Of a stretch of DNA of 64,000 bases, positions 1 through 13,400 are shown one piece after another; the first letter of the stretch is position 1, and every line of letters begins with the position of its first letter. The notes below the pieces were generated by a model that saw only the letters and a program-made list of their open reading frames with translations, was not told the DNA's origin and did not search any database. The stretch lies in assembly GCA_951799445.1 (NCBI GenBank), contig OX637291.1, forward strand, positions 7,442,501 through 7,506,500. The letters run 5' to 3'. Position numbers and translations under genes: made by a program. Origin of the DNA: Pseudisothecium myosuroides. Lineage: Eukaryota; Streptophyta; Bryopsida; Hypnales; Lembophyllaceae.

Positions 1-1638
1 ATAAAAATGCTAAGCGTTAATAGGAGGCCAATGAATAAATAGGAAGGCAATTTTCAAATAAGTTAAAGGTAGAGTTTGCTTGCAAGAAGCTCTTTCTTTA
101 GTTGCCACATTTCTCATCCTTCCATCTATATTTCTTTTGACCTCTTTCTCCCTCCTCAGACCTAAATCTGTTTGTAGATGCCTTGACTGACTTCCTTCTT
201 TGTTGCAACCTTCTTCCTTCTTTGTATTTGTGAATTACACTCAGGAGCAAGTTGTAGCAGTTCATTTCTAGTGATTTGAAAATGAATTGTTGAATGATCT
301 CTATAGTTTTTTATCTAAAAGTACATGCTTTAATTTTGTAGTTGGCGTTTGTTGCAAAAGAAGACATATTTGTTCTTATTGCTAATTAGTTTTTTAATTT
401 GTGTTTCCGCATTTTCTGCAGTTGTTTGTGATTGTTTGTGAAAGTAACTAAGTTTGTTTGTGTAAGTTACTTAATTTGTTTGTGATTTTGTATATGTTTT
501 CAATGCTAGATTTTATCACATTTAGTGATTTTAAATATGAACAATCCACACGTATTAGTTAATAATGCATTGGCATTCTTTGACATTTTGTAGAACATCT
601 TTGAATGTTTGGTATAACATCCAGTGAGGTTCAATCCTTGATGTTTTGCAGAACCTGCAACTTTGTACTAATACAAAACATTATGATGTAGAAAAAATTA
701 ATTAAAATGCAAAACATTAAATTTTCAAATGGATACTCTAGCACTTGAAAGAGTGAATAAAATTAAATATACTTGCACAAAATTTGTTTTATATTAGTGC
801 ATACCAAAATCCATCAAAGTACTTGATCATTAATACATTTACATCATTACAAACAAATCAAAGAATGTACTATTAGGAGCAAATTTCATGACTCCAGCTA
901 CTGATAATATACCTACAGACAATACTTCAATCCACAATCTTACAGAAATTTTTTCATGCAAAATAATCCAAAATCATTACAAAACAATGTAGAGGTTCTG
1001 TAACGCAATGCAAAACAAAATAGAATGATGTTCGAGATTGTAGAAAAATCCAAAATTGGCGTATTACAATCCAAACCTTTGGTATAACAATGAAAAACAA
1101 CATAAAGCATTCTGTCATACTAAAATACAATCCAAAATCACCACAAACAATCTAAAAATTTGGCATTGCAAAATATGAAAAATATTATAGAACAAAAATT
1201 GTGGCTACAAAAGCATTCAAAATCATTGCAAAATAATCTAGATTTTTAATTGAACAAGATAAGAGAAATATTAGTAAATATTATTTGTGATTGTAAAGAT
1301 TTTTAGAAACATTTTAGAGCAATGTAAGATTTAGGTAGAAACTATTGGAAAAGAATAACTTGAAATTGTTCTAAAACTATTCAAGATTCTTATAGCATAA
1401 TACAGAGAAGTGTTGAATTATAGGAAGTAATAGAGAATGTTGATTTGATTGCAAAATAAGTATAGAACAATATAAGATTTAGGAGACTAGAATCATGAAA
1501 GTAAATTAGAACTACATTTATAATAGCCAATCAAATGAAGGACTCATTGCAAAGTGTTGTAGGATATGGAAAAAATTGTAGAACAATATTTGTGATTGCA
1601 AAAAAGATTCAATACACAAAAGGATTTTTTGTTATCCA
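1..1638. other. AT-rich intergenic stretch, degenerate repeats
   Basis: No coding region is visible. From about 880 to 1600 the sequence keeps returning to variants of attgcaaaa, tccaaaatcat and tagaacaat, which looks like a strongly diverged short-period repeat or decayed satellite rather than gene sequence. No clear unit length could be fixed by eye. Confidence 0.4.
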
Positions 1639-1639
1639 T

Positions 1640-1867
1640 CGGACACTTAGAGCCCATTTCTATTGAGGGGCGAACTGGAGGCCCATCCAGGTTGACCACG
1701 GGTAGAACTCTGGGAAAAAACTTTGAAAATCTTGACGTAGGAAACAATTGGGAAAGCAAGCTCCGATATATGGTCCAATTTTGTTTTCAACTTTTGTAAA
1801 GCTAGAGTCCGGAAGTCCAAGCCTAGACCCCTCCAGCCCCCAATGGAAACGAGCTCTTAAGTGTCCG
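1640..1867. mobile_element. Short inverted-repeat element (MITE-like)
   Basis: The ends CGGACACTTAGAGC and, read from the other strand, CGGACACTTAAGAGC are inverted copies, and the similarity continues inward with mismatches (CATTTCTATTGAGGGGC against CGTTTCCATTGGGGGC). The 228-bp body is much GC-richer than its surroundings and has no convincing ORF. The superfamily and target duplication could not be decided. Confidence 0.55.
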
Positions 1868-2440
1868 TGTCGTCGTCGTCCTAAGATTGATAATGTTTTG
1901 TTATTCTTTTGTTGGTCTCCTTTCAACGCTCCGCAATAAAAATTGTCCACAGTAGAAGAAGCGGCGGCTTTGGGTGTCCCTACCTTACCTTACCTGGTGT
2001 GTAACGACCAAACGACAACAAATGGATAATCCTAACTGTTTTATTATTTCACATTGCATGCAGTGTCCGCAATTCAACCATGGCGTGTGATCCACTCTGA
2101 CTTCTATTGAGTTCCATTAAAAAAATCAGTCTTCTGCCATTGGTTCAAAAAAAAAAAAAAAAATCAGTCTTCAACATCTCACATGCCAAGTGTCATCCCA
2201 GTAGGCACCCCACAGAAGCAGACATCCGACCCTCCATTTGACCGGCTCAGTCTCATCAGACACTCTCCCACCATAAAATTAATAAGCATATTACTCTGGA
2301 AAGTTCTCAAGCCCATAAAAGCCAAGCCAATAAAAAACGTATAAAAACATAATAAAACATAATAAAAACTTATAAAAAACTTATAAAAAGCAAAGAAGGA
2401 GCCAGTCACCGATTTCCAGGAACGAAACGGAACAAACTGA
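1868..2440. other. Upstream flank and probable promoter of the GAPDH gene
   Basis: This segment is non-coding. A poly-A run lies near 2147. An A/T tract with repeated ataaaac and ttataaaaa words (2335-2390) includes several TATA-like motifs. It sits immediately before the abrupt rise in GC content that marks the GAPDH leader. Confidence 0.4.
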
Positions 2441-2447
2441 ATGTTGA

Positions 2448-2453
2448 CACGTG
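2448..2453 (+). promoter_or_regulatory. G-box CACGTG
   Basis: A perfect palindromic CACGTG lies just downstream of the A/T-rich TATA-like tract and at the start of the GC-rich leader. G-boxes bind plant bZIP and bHLH factors. The link to the GAPDH promoter rests on position only. Confidence 0.4.
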
Positions 2454-3536
2454 ACAACACGAAACGAAGGTTCAGTTTTCACCGCTCCCGACCGCGTGGC
2501 CGCCACCGGCTCGGCACGAACGTGACGACGAAGCTGGAACCGAACCTGATGTCGTCTCTTACAAAATGGCCCGGCGACTCCCACTTCATCGTTTTCGGGA
2601 AGAGTGAGCGCAATTGCGGAGTGGAGATTGTTTGTCGGCGTCGTTTGCAGATTTTTGGCTCCCCGGATCGAACATCAGACTGGAGCGGACGTTGCTAGCG
2701 CGTTGAGAATCACGGGATTTGAGCTTGGTAGTGAGCTGATAATATTTGTTGCATTTCGAATTCGTTAGGCTGGAGATCGCGATCAGCAGTTTTCGGTTCG
2801 CGGCCGTTTCGTGGCGATTTTCGGAGAGCTCTGGAGCTTGATCTTGCAGTTTTGTTCGTTTTTAGTGTTTGTTACAAATCTTGAGAATTTTTTTGTGAGG
2901 ACTTTTTTCCTCCAACTTTCTTTGAAGAAGAGTGCGTGTATTTGACTCCACGGTAGTCAGGTGAAATCAGTCGTGATTCAAAGTTGACCGGGAGGTTAAC
3001 ATCGAGCGTGGAAGAACCGCGCGTATGGACGGACGGTGCTCTGATTTGAAGAAGAGTGGAGAGATTTTATCTCAGTATTGGCAGTAGCGAGCCGAGGCTT
3101 GATCGAGTTTCTTCTATTTCGTTTGGAAATTATTTTTTTCAGTTTCCGGGCCGGTCTCCTGGAGGGATTCGGAAAGTCGAGCAGCTTGCTCGGGTAGTTT
3201 GTTTCACTTTCAAAGCACGTGTGGAGCTTGAGGAAATTCTTGTGAGGACTTTTCCTTTAAACAAGAGCGATACAAATTTGACCAGGAAGTTAAGTTCCAA
3301 GTGAGGGAGAACCTCACGGACTGACGTTGATCGCATGCAATATGTGTGAGGTTAGTCTCTTAGAGACAGAGTCCTTGTTCGTGCTACTCTTGCTTCACTG
3401 ACCCCAGCGTAGAGGAAGGAAGTTGACTCGTCGGTGGTCGAAAGAAACGTACGTCCAGTGTTGGATTGGTGGCGAGGAATTTAGTTAGGACATCAGCCGA
3501 CAAGCTTCGATAAATTGTGTTGCCAGCGTGGTATAC
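2454..3536 (+). other. GC-rich 5' leader/promoter of the GAPDH gene
   Basis: This is about 1.1 kb of GC-rich sequence before the predicted start codon. It probably contains the transcription start, 5' UTR and possibly a leader intron (a candidate donor is GAG|GTTAGT near 3350). Two blocks resemble each other as a diverged direct duplication: about 2880-3010 and about 3225-3315 share TGTGAGGACTTTT, followed by TTGACC.GGA.GTTAA and then a GAGAACC/GAAGAACC-like end. Short ORFs here show no family resemblance, so I treat them as chance. Confidence 0.45.
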
Positions 3537-5793
<2,257 letters not shown>

Positions 5794-6753
5794 CTGGGCG
5801 AAGGCCGGTGAGCACATTACGATATTCTGTAATTAATAGGACGGAGGGTGGTGAAAGGCGACCCACAAACCGGAAAATTGAGGCTGAAAGCTGGCGACGG
5901 CCAAAATCGTATACCTGTATGATAGAAACAAAAGGAACAGATCTGGAAGTTTCCCGCTTCATACCGTCAAATTGACGAGATGACTGACGATTTTTTTCTC
6001 CTGGGAATTAGAAACGGAGGTTTGTAAATTGAGAACAGGAAGTGAGATGTATAGCGATGACAGAGACATTATGTTTTCTTTGGCTTTGAAGATTATGGCC
6101 ATCAATTGTATTGTGATAAGAAGGGAAATGATATTACCGACATTTTTGACATACATGCCAAATTGCCAACCAGTGAGCGTGTACAGCACGGTTATACAGT
6201 TGTGCTAGAAGAGACTCATACGGAGTAACTTTCAGCAATCTCTTTTGCAGACACTTTTGTAATTTGTATTATGATCGATGGAGTTTGTGCTTCAATCTGT
6301 TGCCCTGTAAATCAAACCTGAATCTGAAGGGAATTGGATTACATCCTTTGAAGCACAGCATATACACAAAGCCGCAATAACATATACTACGTACTTTTCA
6401 AGTTTGGTACGGCATTTTTTTTATCACTTTGGAAGCAATGAGGTATTTGTGATTATTGGTAAACATAACTGTTGTAGGTCACATTAGGTTTACACCTGCC
6501 GTATTGTAATCAAATACCCTCATAATTTAGTGTGTTTGCTGTAGATATATCTTGATCCTAACACAACCTTGTTTACTCATGAAGCAGGGGTCTCTTTTGA
6601 TCCTTGAAAGGAGACTCCTACAGTGAATAAAATTGTCTTATATGGCTACTCTGTCAACCTCAATCCTTCAATTAATTGAAAGTCCCTCCCATGCATCTAG
6701 GGAGAAACAACACCTTCCCAGCATGGGAGGGCCATCGCCTAATAGTATTTGTA
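5794..6753 (+). other. GAPDH 3' region and intergenic DNA
   Basis: The sequence remains moderately GC-rich to about 6200, consistent with a 3' UTR, then turns AT-rich. No further gene is visible. The small ORFs at 5685-5975 and 5747-6189 lack family motifs and lie in the presumed UTR. Confidence 0.35.
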
Positions 6754-6754
6754 T

Positions 6755-7347
6755 GGTGGGGTACAGCTCATTTACAAATTTTTCACTCAGGCTTCACTAC
6801 AAAGTTCAACAACTTTAGGAAGCTCTAGCATGCTAAAAAATTAACCTATTTTGAAACCGCAAATTGCGTTGGAATTGCAATGAGTGCACTTCAACTTCAC
6901 AACAAGTGAAAAAGGAATAATTTAAAAATCATACAACAATTTGGAACTATCTACTATTTTATAGAGAACCGTTGGAAGATAGTCAAAGATTTTTTTGCAA
7001 TGGGGTGAAGAACAAGCAAGAAATCATACAAGCAATTCAAGTGGTATGAGATTAAGTATCTCTAGAGCGATTGTGAAGGTTCATTTCTTATATGTACAAT
7101 TGAATACAAGATTGTAATTTTCACAAATATTGGCAATACAAGATAGTACATAGTGTATAGAAAACATCAAACTCTTTGTATGATTTTCAATTACATATGT
7201 GTGTTTGTAATGATGATAAAATAGACTTCAGTGTGATTACAACGCAATTCAAAATTCCGTTCATTTTTTAGCACACACAAACCTCCCAAAGTTCTCCTAA
7301 TTTCAACAGGATCCAAAAATTCGTAAATGAGCTGTATCCCACTGTAC
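6755..7347. mobile_element. Inverted-repeat element with TACAGCTCATTTAC ends
   Basis: The left end reads GGTGGGGTACAGCTCATTTAC followed by AAATTTTT. The right end, from the other strand, reads AGTGGGATACAGCTCATTTAC followed by GAATTTTT. These roughly 30-bp inverted termini enclose about 590 bp of AT-rich sequence without a transposase. Superfamily unassigned. Confidence 0.5.
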
Positions 7348-9684
7348 TATACAGTTGGGAATATTATATTATGAATGATTTCAACATCCCCAAAATAGAC
7401 ACACCTTGGTTAAATTTGAATGTGACTTTCAAAGTATCCATTTTTGGTTTAGGTTAAGCCTTGGAAAATGAACCCTTGGAAATTATCTTTCTATTCTATT
7501 TCAAAACTTTGAAGAATCCAAAAATTCATCAATATGTTGCAATTGGAAATTCTATTTGTTAGCATCCAAAAATTATTATATTGAATGTATTTCATTCATA
7601 TTTTCTTTTTTAAACTAATTTTCAATTAAAAATATATATTTTTCATTCTAACCTTCATTTTTGGTCAAAATCTAGAATTACTCTAATATATTATAATTTA
7701 CATAATTATACAAATTTATTTATATATCAAAATTTAAAAATCACAAATATTGAATTTTTCACCAAAATTTCTAAAAAAATCATCACCTATAGAAAAATGT
7801 CTATTCGAAATGTCAAAATAATAAAAATTTAATCAATCTATTTTTAAAAGGCTAAATTTAGCTTGATAGTGGTGATTTGAATGAAGAACATTACTAAGGG
7901 GGTTTTAAATGTAAATATGAAAAGATTGATTGAATTTTTTTTTGCACTACTCTTCATGGCTACTTTTACATCTTTCAAATTGAGTGAATTATTTTTTGTT
8001 ACATTTAAAATTTTATTTTTGCTTATTAGTTAATAGATTATAAAAATTATAATTTATTAACAAAATTTCTATATAGATTTTTGCATTGATATATATAGAT
8101 AATATATAGTCTCATGTAATAAAAAATTTATATTGAAACTTTAATATGGTTGAAAAAGCTAAATCGAGCTTAGAAACAAAGTTTGACTATATAGAAATGA
8201 AAGTGGTCTTTTTGAGATGAACTAGTCCTTCGGAAGTTAAACTTGGCTTGAATTGGGAAATAAGTGATTTTTTATATTTCATACAACAATAGATAGAATT
8301 ATTGCTTTCAAAACTTTAAAAAATATTAATATTGTGTAATTCCAACTTATAAAATGTCTTAAAATAGTGCAAGAAATCAGTTACCTTCTATTTTAGACAC
8401 CATACAATTCATCTTCTGTAAGATACATGTAAACAATATTTTTTTCGATATTACTTGCTATAAGTATACTCTATTTTAATGCATTTTTTATTTAAAAAAC
8501 TATTGTCCAATCTATTAAGTTTGAGATGTCATTCAAAAATATATTGTCACTTTGATGTGCTTGTATGTATACTTCTGATTTTGGAAAACCAAATCTTATT
8601 GACACATTTATTTAAAAAATATACTTATTGAATATCAACTCCAAAAAAAAATTTCATAGCAAAAGTTTGTTAATCATTAATGCAAATTCTATGTCCCTTG
8701 TTAATGCATCATTCATTTAGTTCATAATATTTATGACATTATATATTTACACAATTTACATTGATAAATCTTCTAAATCATGTTATAAATTGTATTCTTT
8801 ATATTTATAATATACAATAATTTTTGTCATTAATAATATATTAATTTAACATTGGGATGTATATTAAGAAATTACATTTTAATATTTTTTAAATGATTAT
8901 TTATTAAAAATTAAAAATTACCTTATTTGAACTGAAATGCATTTTAAGGATTTCCAATAATAGATAGAGCCGGTTCAGCTTTTTGAACTCGCTTGCCCCT
9001 ACGAAAACTATAGTTTAATTCCCAATAATATCCATAGCCCAAGTTCAATCATCTTGCTTGATGAAAAAACTAAAATTGTTACCACTAGTAGGAATGTTTC
9101 ACCACAAAAAAAAATCAAGACGAGGTCAATCTAGTTACATCTTGCTATAGGTTTGCTTATACCATTTTTTTGTCAATACCATTGAAAATTTCCAGTCCAA
9201 TTCCAACCATTGTAGCTTGCTCGAGGAAGGGAGCTCCATGTGCCCAAGAAAATATACCAAATTCACCACTTTGAGTAATTTTGCAAATTAATATAAACCA
9301 TTGTGAACAAACCTTTAGTTTCTTAGATAACACAAATAGAAATACCTATATACCTTTAACTAAGGTAGAAACATCAATAAGCGCCATTTTTTGTTCCCCA
9401 ACACTTAAAAAATGAGCTGAAATGAACACTTCTTAACTCAAAATTAATACAACTTTTTAGATACAACCAATGAGAGGTGAAAAGTTTTTGAAGCTGAGAG
9501 TTCGTATTGTAAGGGTGTTCATTCAAGGTGAGCCTAGTATTACACACAAGCTACCCTATATTCTCAACTTTGAAATTTTGTAAAATATTACTACATTAAA
9601 TAGTTAAATTAGGTTGCCCCACACTAATTTCTTGACATTCTATATCATTTAAATGTTTATTGTTTCTTTATAAGAATTTATTAC
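7348..9684. other. AT-rich intergenic DNA, no gene seen
   Basis: Very A+T-rich, with long runs such as aattttt and tatat and no ORF with coding character. No inverted or tandem structure could be fixed by eye. Confidence 0.5.
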
Positions 9685-9832
9685 TTTTGAATTAAGTATT
9701 GCTGTAGTTGGGACTCAAGAACCTCCATGTGTACAAACGGAAATATCTGTAGAAATATTTGTTGACTTTGATGGCTTATAAAGTAATTTTCTTAAAGTAA
9801 GACAACCTAATTGATAAGGCAACCTAATTTCA
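9685..9832. repeat. Dispersed repeat, inverted relative to 17750-17890
   Basis: Read on the minus strand, this segment (GTGAAATTAGGTTGCC, then TTATCAATTAGGTTG, and further words such as CACATGGAGGTTC and GAGTCCCAA) matches the flanks of the TTAA element at 16837-17755 and continues to about 17890. It therefore acts as a paralogous empty site for that insertion. Confidence 0.6.
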
Positions 9833-10019
9833 CTGGTTAGTGTAGATCGTTGCTTTGAAAATTATGTAACCACATGGGGTGTGTTTCTTCTTGAGTTCAC
9901 TAATAATCTCATCCAAAATTTTTGGTCCTAGATCTTCGAGAGAAGCTTAGTGGGACCAGAAAAAAGTGTTACTTTTAGGTGTTTCTAGTTTCTACTTTAC
10001 ACCGCCTTTACTGAATTTA

Positions 10020-10479
10020 CAAATAGAAAAGAACCACAGAACGATAACTTGCATAGAGAGCGACCCACAGTAATTGCGACAGTAACATACTGACATGCAC
10101 ACTATTTACTGTACAACTAGAGTGAACCGACCGACCGTGTGAACAGGGATGTCTGCACAGGAAAGAACTGAAGTGAACGCACAGTGCACAGACCGATTTT
10201 CCCCCTTTCTGAGGCGCCTCCGACGTGCATTTCACGCGCGACTGAGCGATCACCCGCTCCCACCAATTTCTCCCCGCACACCCTGAATCGTATCAAGTCC
10301 TTTTCGAAACCTCCGATTTCAGCGATCCCGCAGTTTTTTTCAGTTCCGTTTTTGGTGCAGGCGGTAGTTCGCAATTTGAAAACGAAGTAGAAGACGAAGA
10401 GGGGAGCCTGTCTGTTTTTTCTGTTTTTCTGTTTTTCTGTTTTTGAGCATGGCTGCATGAGGAGACGGAGCACGAATTG
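10020..10479 (+). other. 5' leader/promoter of the NEMP gene
   Basis: A switch from AT-rich intergenic DNA to GC-richer sequence marks the promoter and leader. Just before the start codon is a pyrimidine tract of CTGTTTTT repeats (about 10409-10445). Overlapping antisense ORFs (10117-10473, 10293-10601) have low-complexity translations and are taken as shadows. Confidence 0.4.
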
Positions 10480-10480
10480 A
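10449..10480 (+). promoter_or_regulatory. Two overlapping minimal upstream ORFs
   Basis: ATG GCT GCA TGA (10449-10460) encodes Met-Ala-Ala-stop. A second ATG at 10457, in another frame, encodes MRRRSTN and stops with TGA at 10478-10480. The last base of that stop is the first base of the main start codon (TGATG overlap). Such an arrangement could lower translation of the NEMP ORF or feed it by reinitiation; that role is inferred. Confidence 0.5.
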
Positions 10481-13400
10481 TGTTGGGAGGAGGACCAGGG
10501 GCAGTCATGAAGGTCGTCTCCCGCTTGCTACTGCTGGCTCTTCTTTGCGTGCTGCCCTTGCTGAGCGGCGTGGCGGAGGCGATTACTCGTCCTCGCATCA
10601 ATCCGTTTCCAGGTACGTACAGTACAGGAGTCGGTGACTCCGAGCTTCGGAGTTTATGGAAATCGTTCCGATTACTGGGGTGTATGACAGGATTTTTTTT
10701 TGTATGACGATTTTTGAATTTTTAGGGTTCATTTTGACGTTTTTCGTTTCTTTTGCTTTCGAGGGTTTAGTGACGATGATTGACGCTTGTTGAGCTTTTG
10801 TGTTTTTATTTTTTAGAAATGGTGAGAAAGGTTTAGAGGATGGTTTTAAATTTCTGTGGTGTGTAAGAGAGTTTTTTTGGATCAATTGTGGAGTTTTCTA
10901 GGTTTTTTGGGGGGTCCTATTGCTGTCGAAGGTTGATTGATTGATGCGTGATGAGCTTGGTTTGGGGTTAGAAGTGGTGAGAAGGGTTTAGAGACGGTGA
11001 TTGAATGAAGAGAAAGCTCAATCAGCAATGTGGAATAACAAAGGGTTTTTGAATAGGTCGGTTTGTTAGAGGTTCCTTTAGGTTGATTGGATTGTGACGG
11101 AATGGTGTTGTGTTGTGTGTGTGACAGATGTCTCTCTGGGCGAGTCGATCACCTTGCGTCCTTTGGCGGATGGGGTTTTTGTGGAAACTTCCCCCGGGGT
11201 GAAACCGGGGGACTTGGTGGCGTGCATGCGTGTTCGGATTCATGGCATTCCTCGGCTTCGAAATATTGACAAGTTTGCAGTCATCACTCGAGTCAAGGTG
11301 CAAGCTGCTGCTAGTCCTGCGTACAGGCCTGCTCTTCCGAAAGTTGAGGTCTGCATGCATCGGTGAGTCCGCCGCACCTTCGGGTAATGGTTTCGAACAG
11401 TGTTGATCTGGGAAAGGGAAAATGAGATACTGTTGTCTTTAGTTGTGCTGATGCTGCTGCTTCTCGTGCACTTCAAATCTCGTTGAACTCTCATTCTGGT
11501 CATTATCGGCATGTTGTTTTTCTGAATTACATCACAAAAGGACACCACTAAATCGACAAAAGTCGTAATGTTCTGTTAAAAGGCATTAGATTCATGAAGT
11601 CCTCCTCTTGGATTAATGTTAAGTTAATGTTTGTGTAACGCAAATTTATTAATTTAGTATTTGTGTGTTGTTAGTATTGTTAGCATTAACTTGATATTAC
11701 ATTGGCAACTACAGTAGAACCTCTCTAAGTTGATCGGTCCCGGACCGGTCTGACAGATTGGTTTATAGAGGTTTATTGACTTAGAGAGGGTCATTTTTAG
11801 TCACAACCTTTGTTATGTGGCCCAGTCCGGGACCGGTCTGACATGATTAGTTTACAGAGGTTTATCAACTTAGAGAGGATCAACTTAGAGAGGTTCTACT
11901 GTATTAAGTCAACATTAAATCTTAAATTAACTTGACATTAATTTAATTATTATCCTAATATTGATCTAATTTCCAATTAGATTAGCATTAAGTTACCATC
12001 AATACCTTTGCCAAACATATGGGGGATCTTTGAGATGTATGTCATTTTGAGTGAGGTTTTATACCACTTTTTTGCTTATTTGGCTTGCTGATCTTTGTAC
12101 GACTTGTTCATTGCAGTTCAATGTATTTCATACTCCAGCTTCATAATATGTCCATGGTAATGTGCAGGAATGGGTCCATGGAAGTGGCGCAGTGTTCTAA
12201 GGAGAGTTGGCGACCTCTCGAGAAGGGTTTCTGGTCTGGAGCTGCATCTCCTTTTGAGACCAAGTATGTTGATCTTCGAGCGACCGAATCTCATACAGAC
12301 GTTTCGCTCTCTATATCTGCCGAAGAAGGTGCACTTGAGTAATGTTTGCCCTCGAAATTTTAGTCTCGCATTCCTTGCTGTGTTTATCTTTTTCACTGGC
12401 GAATATTTATTCTTCAACTGTGAATCTTATAGTTTTGGGATTAATTACGGAATTTGGAAATTTCTGTATGATTTTTCTAAAGCCATGATGAAGTCATGCT
12501 GATGGAGGATTTTATTGTTTAATTTTTGGCAAGTTGGTTGGAGAATGGGGCGTTATGACCAATTGCCATTTTGGTTTTGCAGAGAGCCAAGGTTTTCGAA
12601 TTGCTTTTCTGGTGTTGGGGATGGTTTTGTTGTTGATAGCTCCTATAGTGAGCGACTGGGTGCCGTTTTATTATAGTAGTGCAATGACCCTGGGCGTCTT
12701 TTTGGTGATTATTGTATTGCTCTACCAGGTACGATTTGAAATTGCCTACTTTTACACGTCATAGGACTTTCCATTATGTGACCTGATGTTAAGAACTTCT
12801 GTAGGTTGGCGTGGATGAGATTCTCTTAGATGAATCTGCCAAAATGATGTGATGAAAGCTCTGTAAATTAAGCTGATATTGTTTTCTCCTGGTACTCACT
12901 AGTTTGCGTCGATATAACTGTGGTCTGAATTTTTACCATGTATTTCTATCTGTTTTCTCATGGTGTTTTGAAAAAGTGTCTCTCTAACACGTTTTGGTTT
13001 TGACGTTCTCAGGGGATGAAACTCCTACCAACTGGACGCAAGAGTTCACTCTGGCTTCTACTTTACGGTTCTCTGGTATGTTTCAGCATATATAAATAGA
13101 TTTTTGGAGATCAGTATGTCTTTCATGGGTGAATTAATTTCAGTGAAGGAAATGTTGTCAGAGATATCTTTTATGTCTCCACATTATTGTACTATATCTG
13201 ACCTGAGTTTGTTCAATGGATTTGTTTTGTGCAGCTGGGCATGGGAACTGTAGTCTTGCACTATTTTACTGGCCTCGTCAGTTCTCTTCTCAAGGAGCTT
13301 GGACTTAGTGATGACATGTTCAACCCTGTAAGCTCGGCGCTTCTCCTCTGTTTTTCTGTATCTGAAAGTGTGGTTCTGAGGTTTCTCGGTCTCAGGGCTT

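Noticed and set aside
2441..2698. 85-codon ORF in the GAPDH leader as a transit peptide exon
   Set aside because: Composition is merely GC-rich, and it has no clean donor in a phase matching the next exon. Taken as 5' leader.
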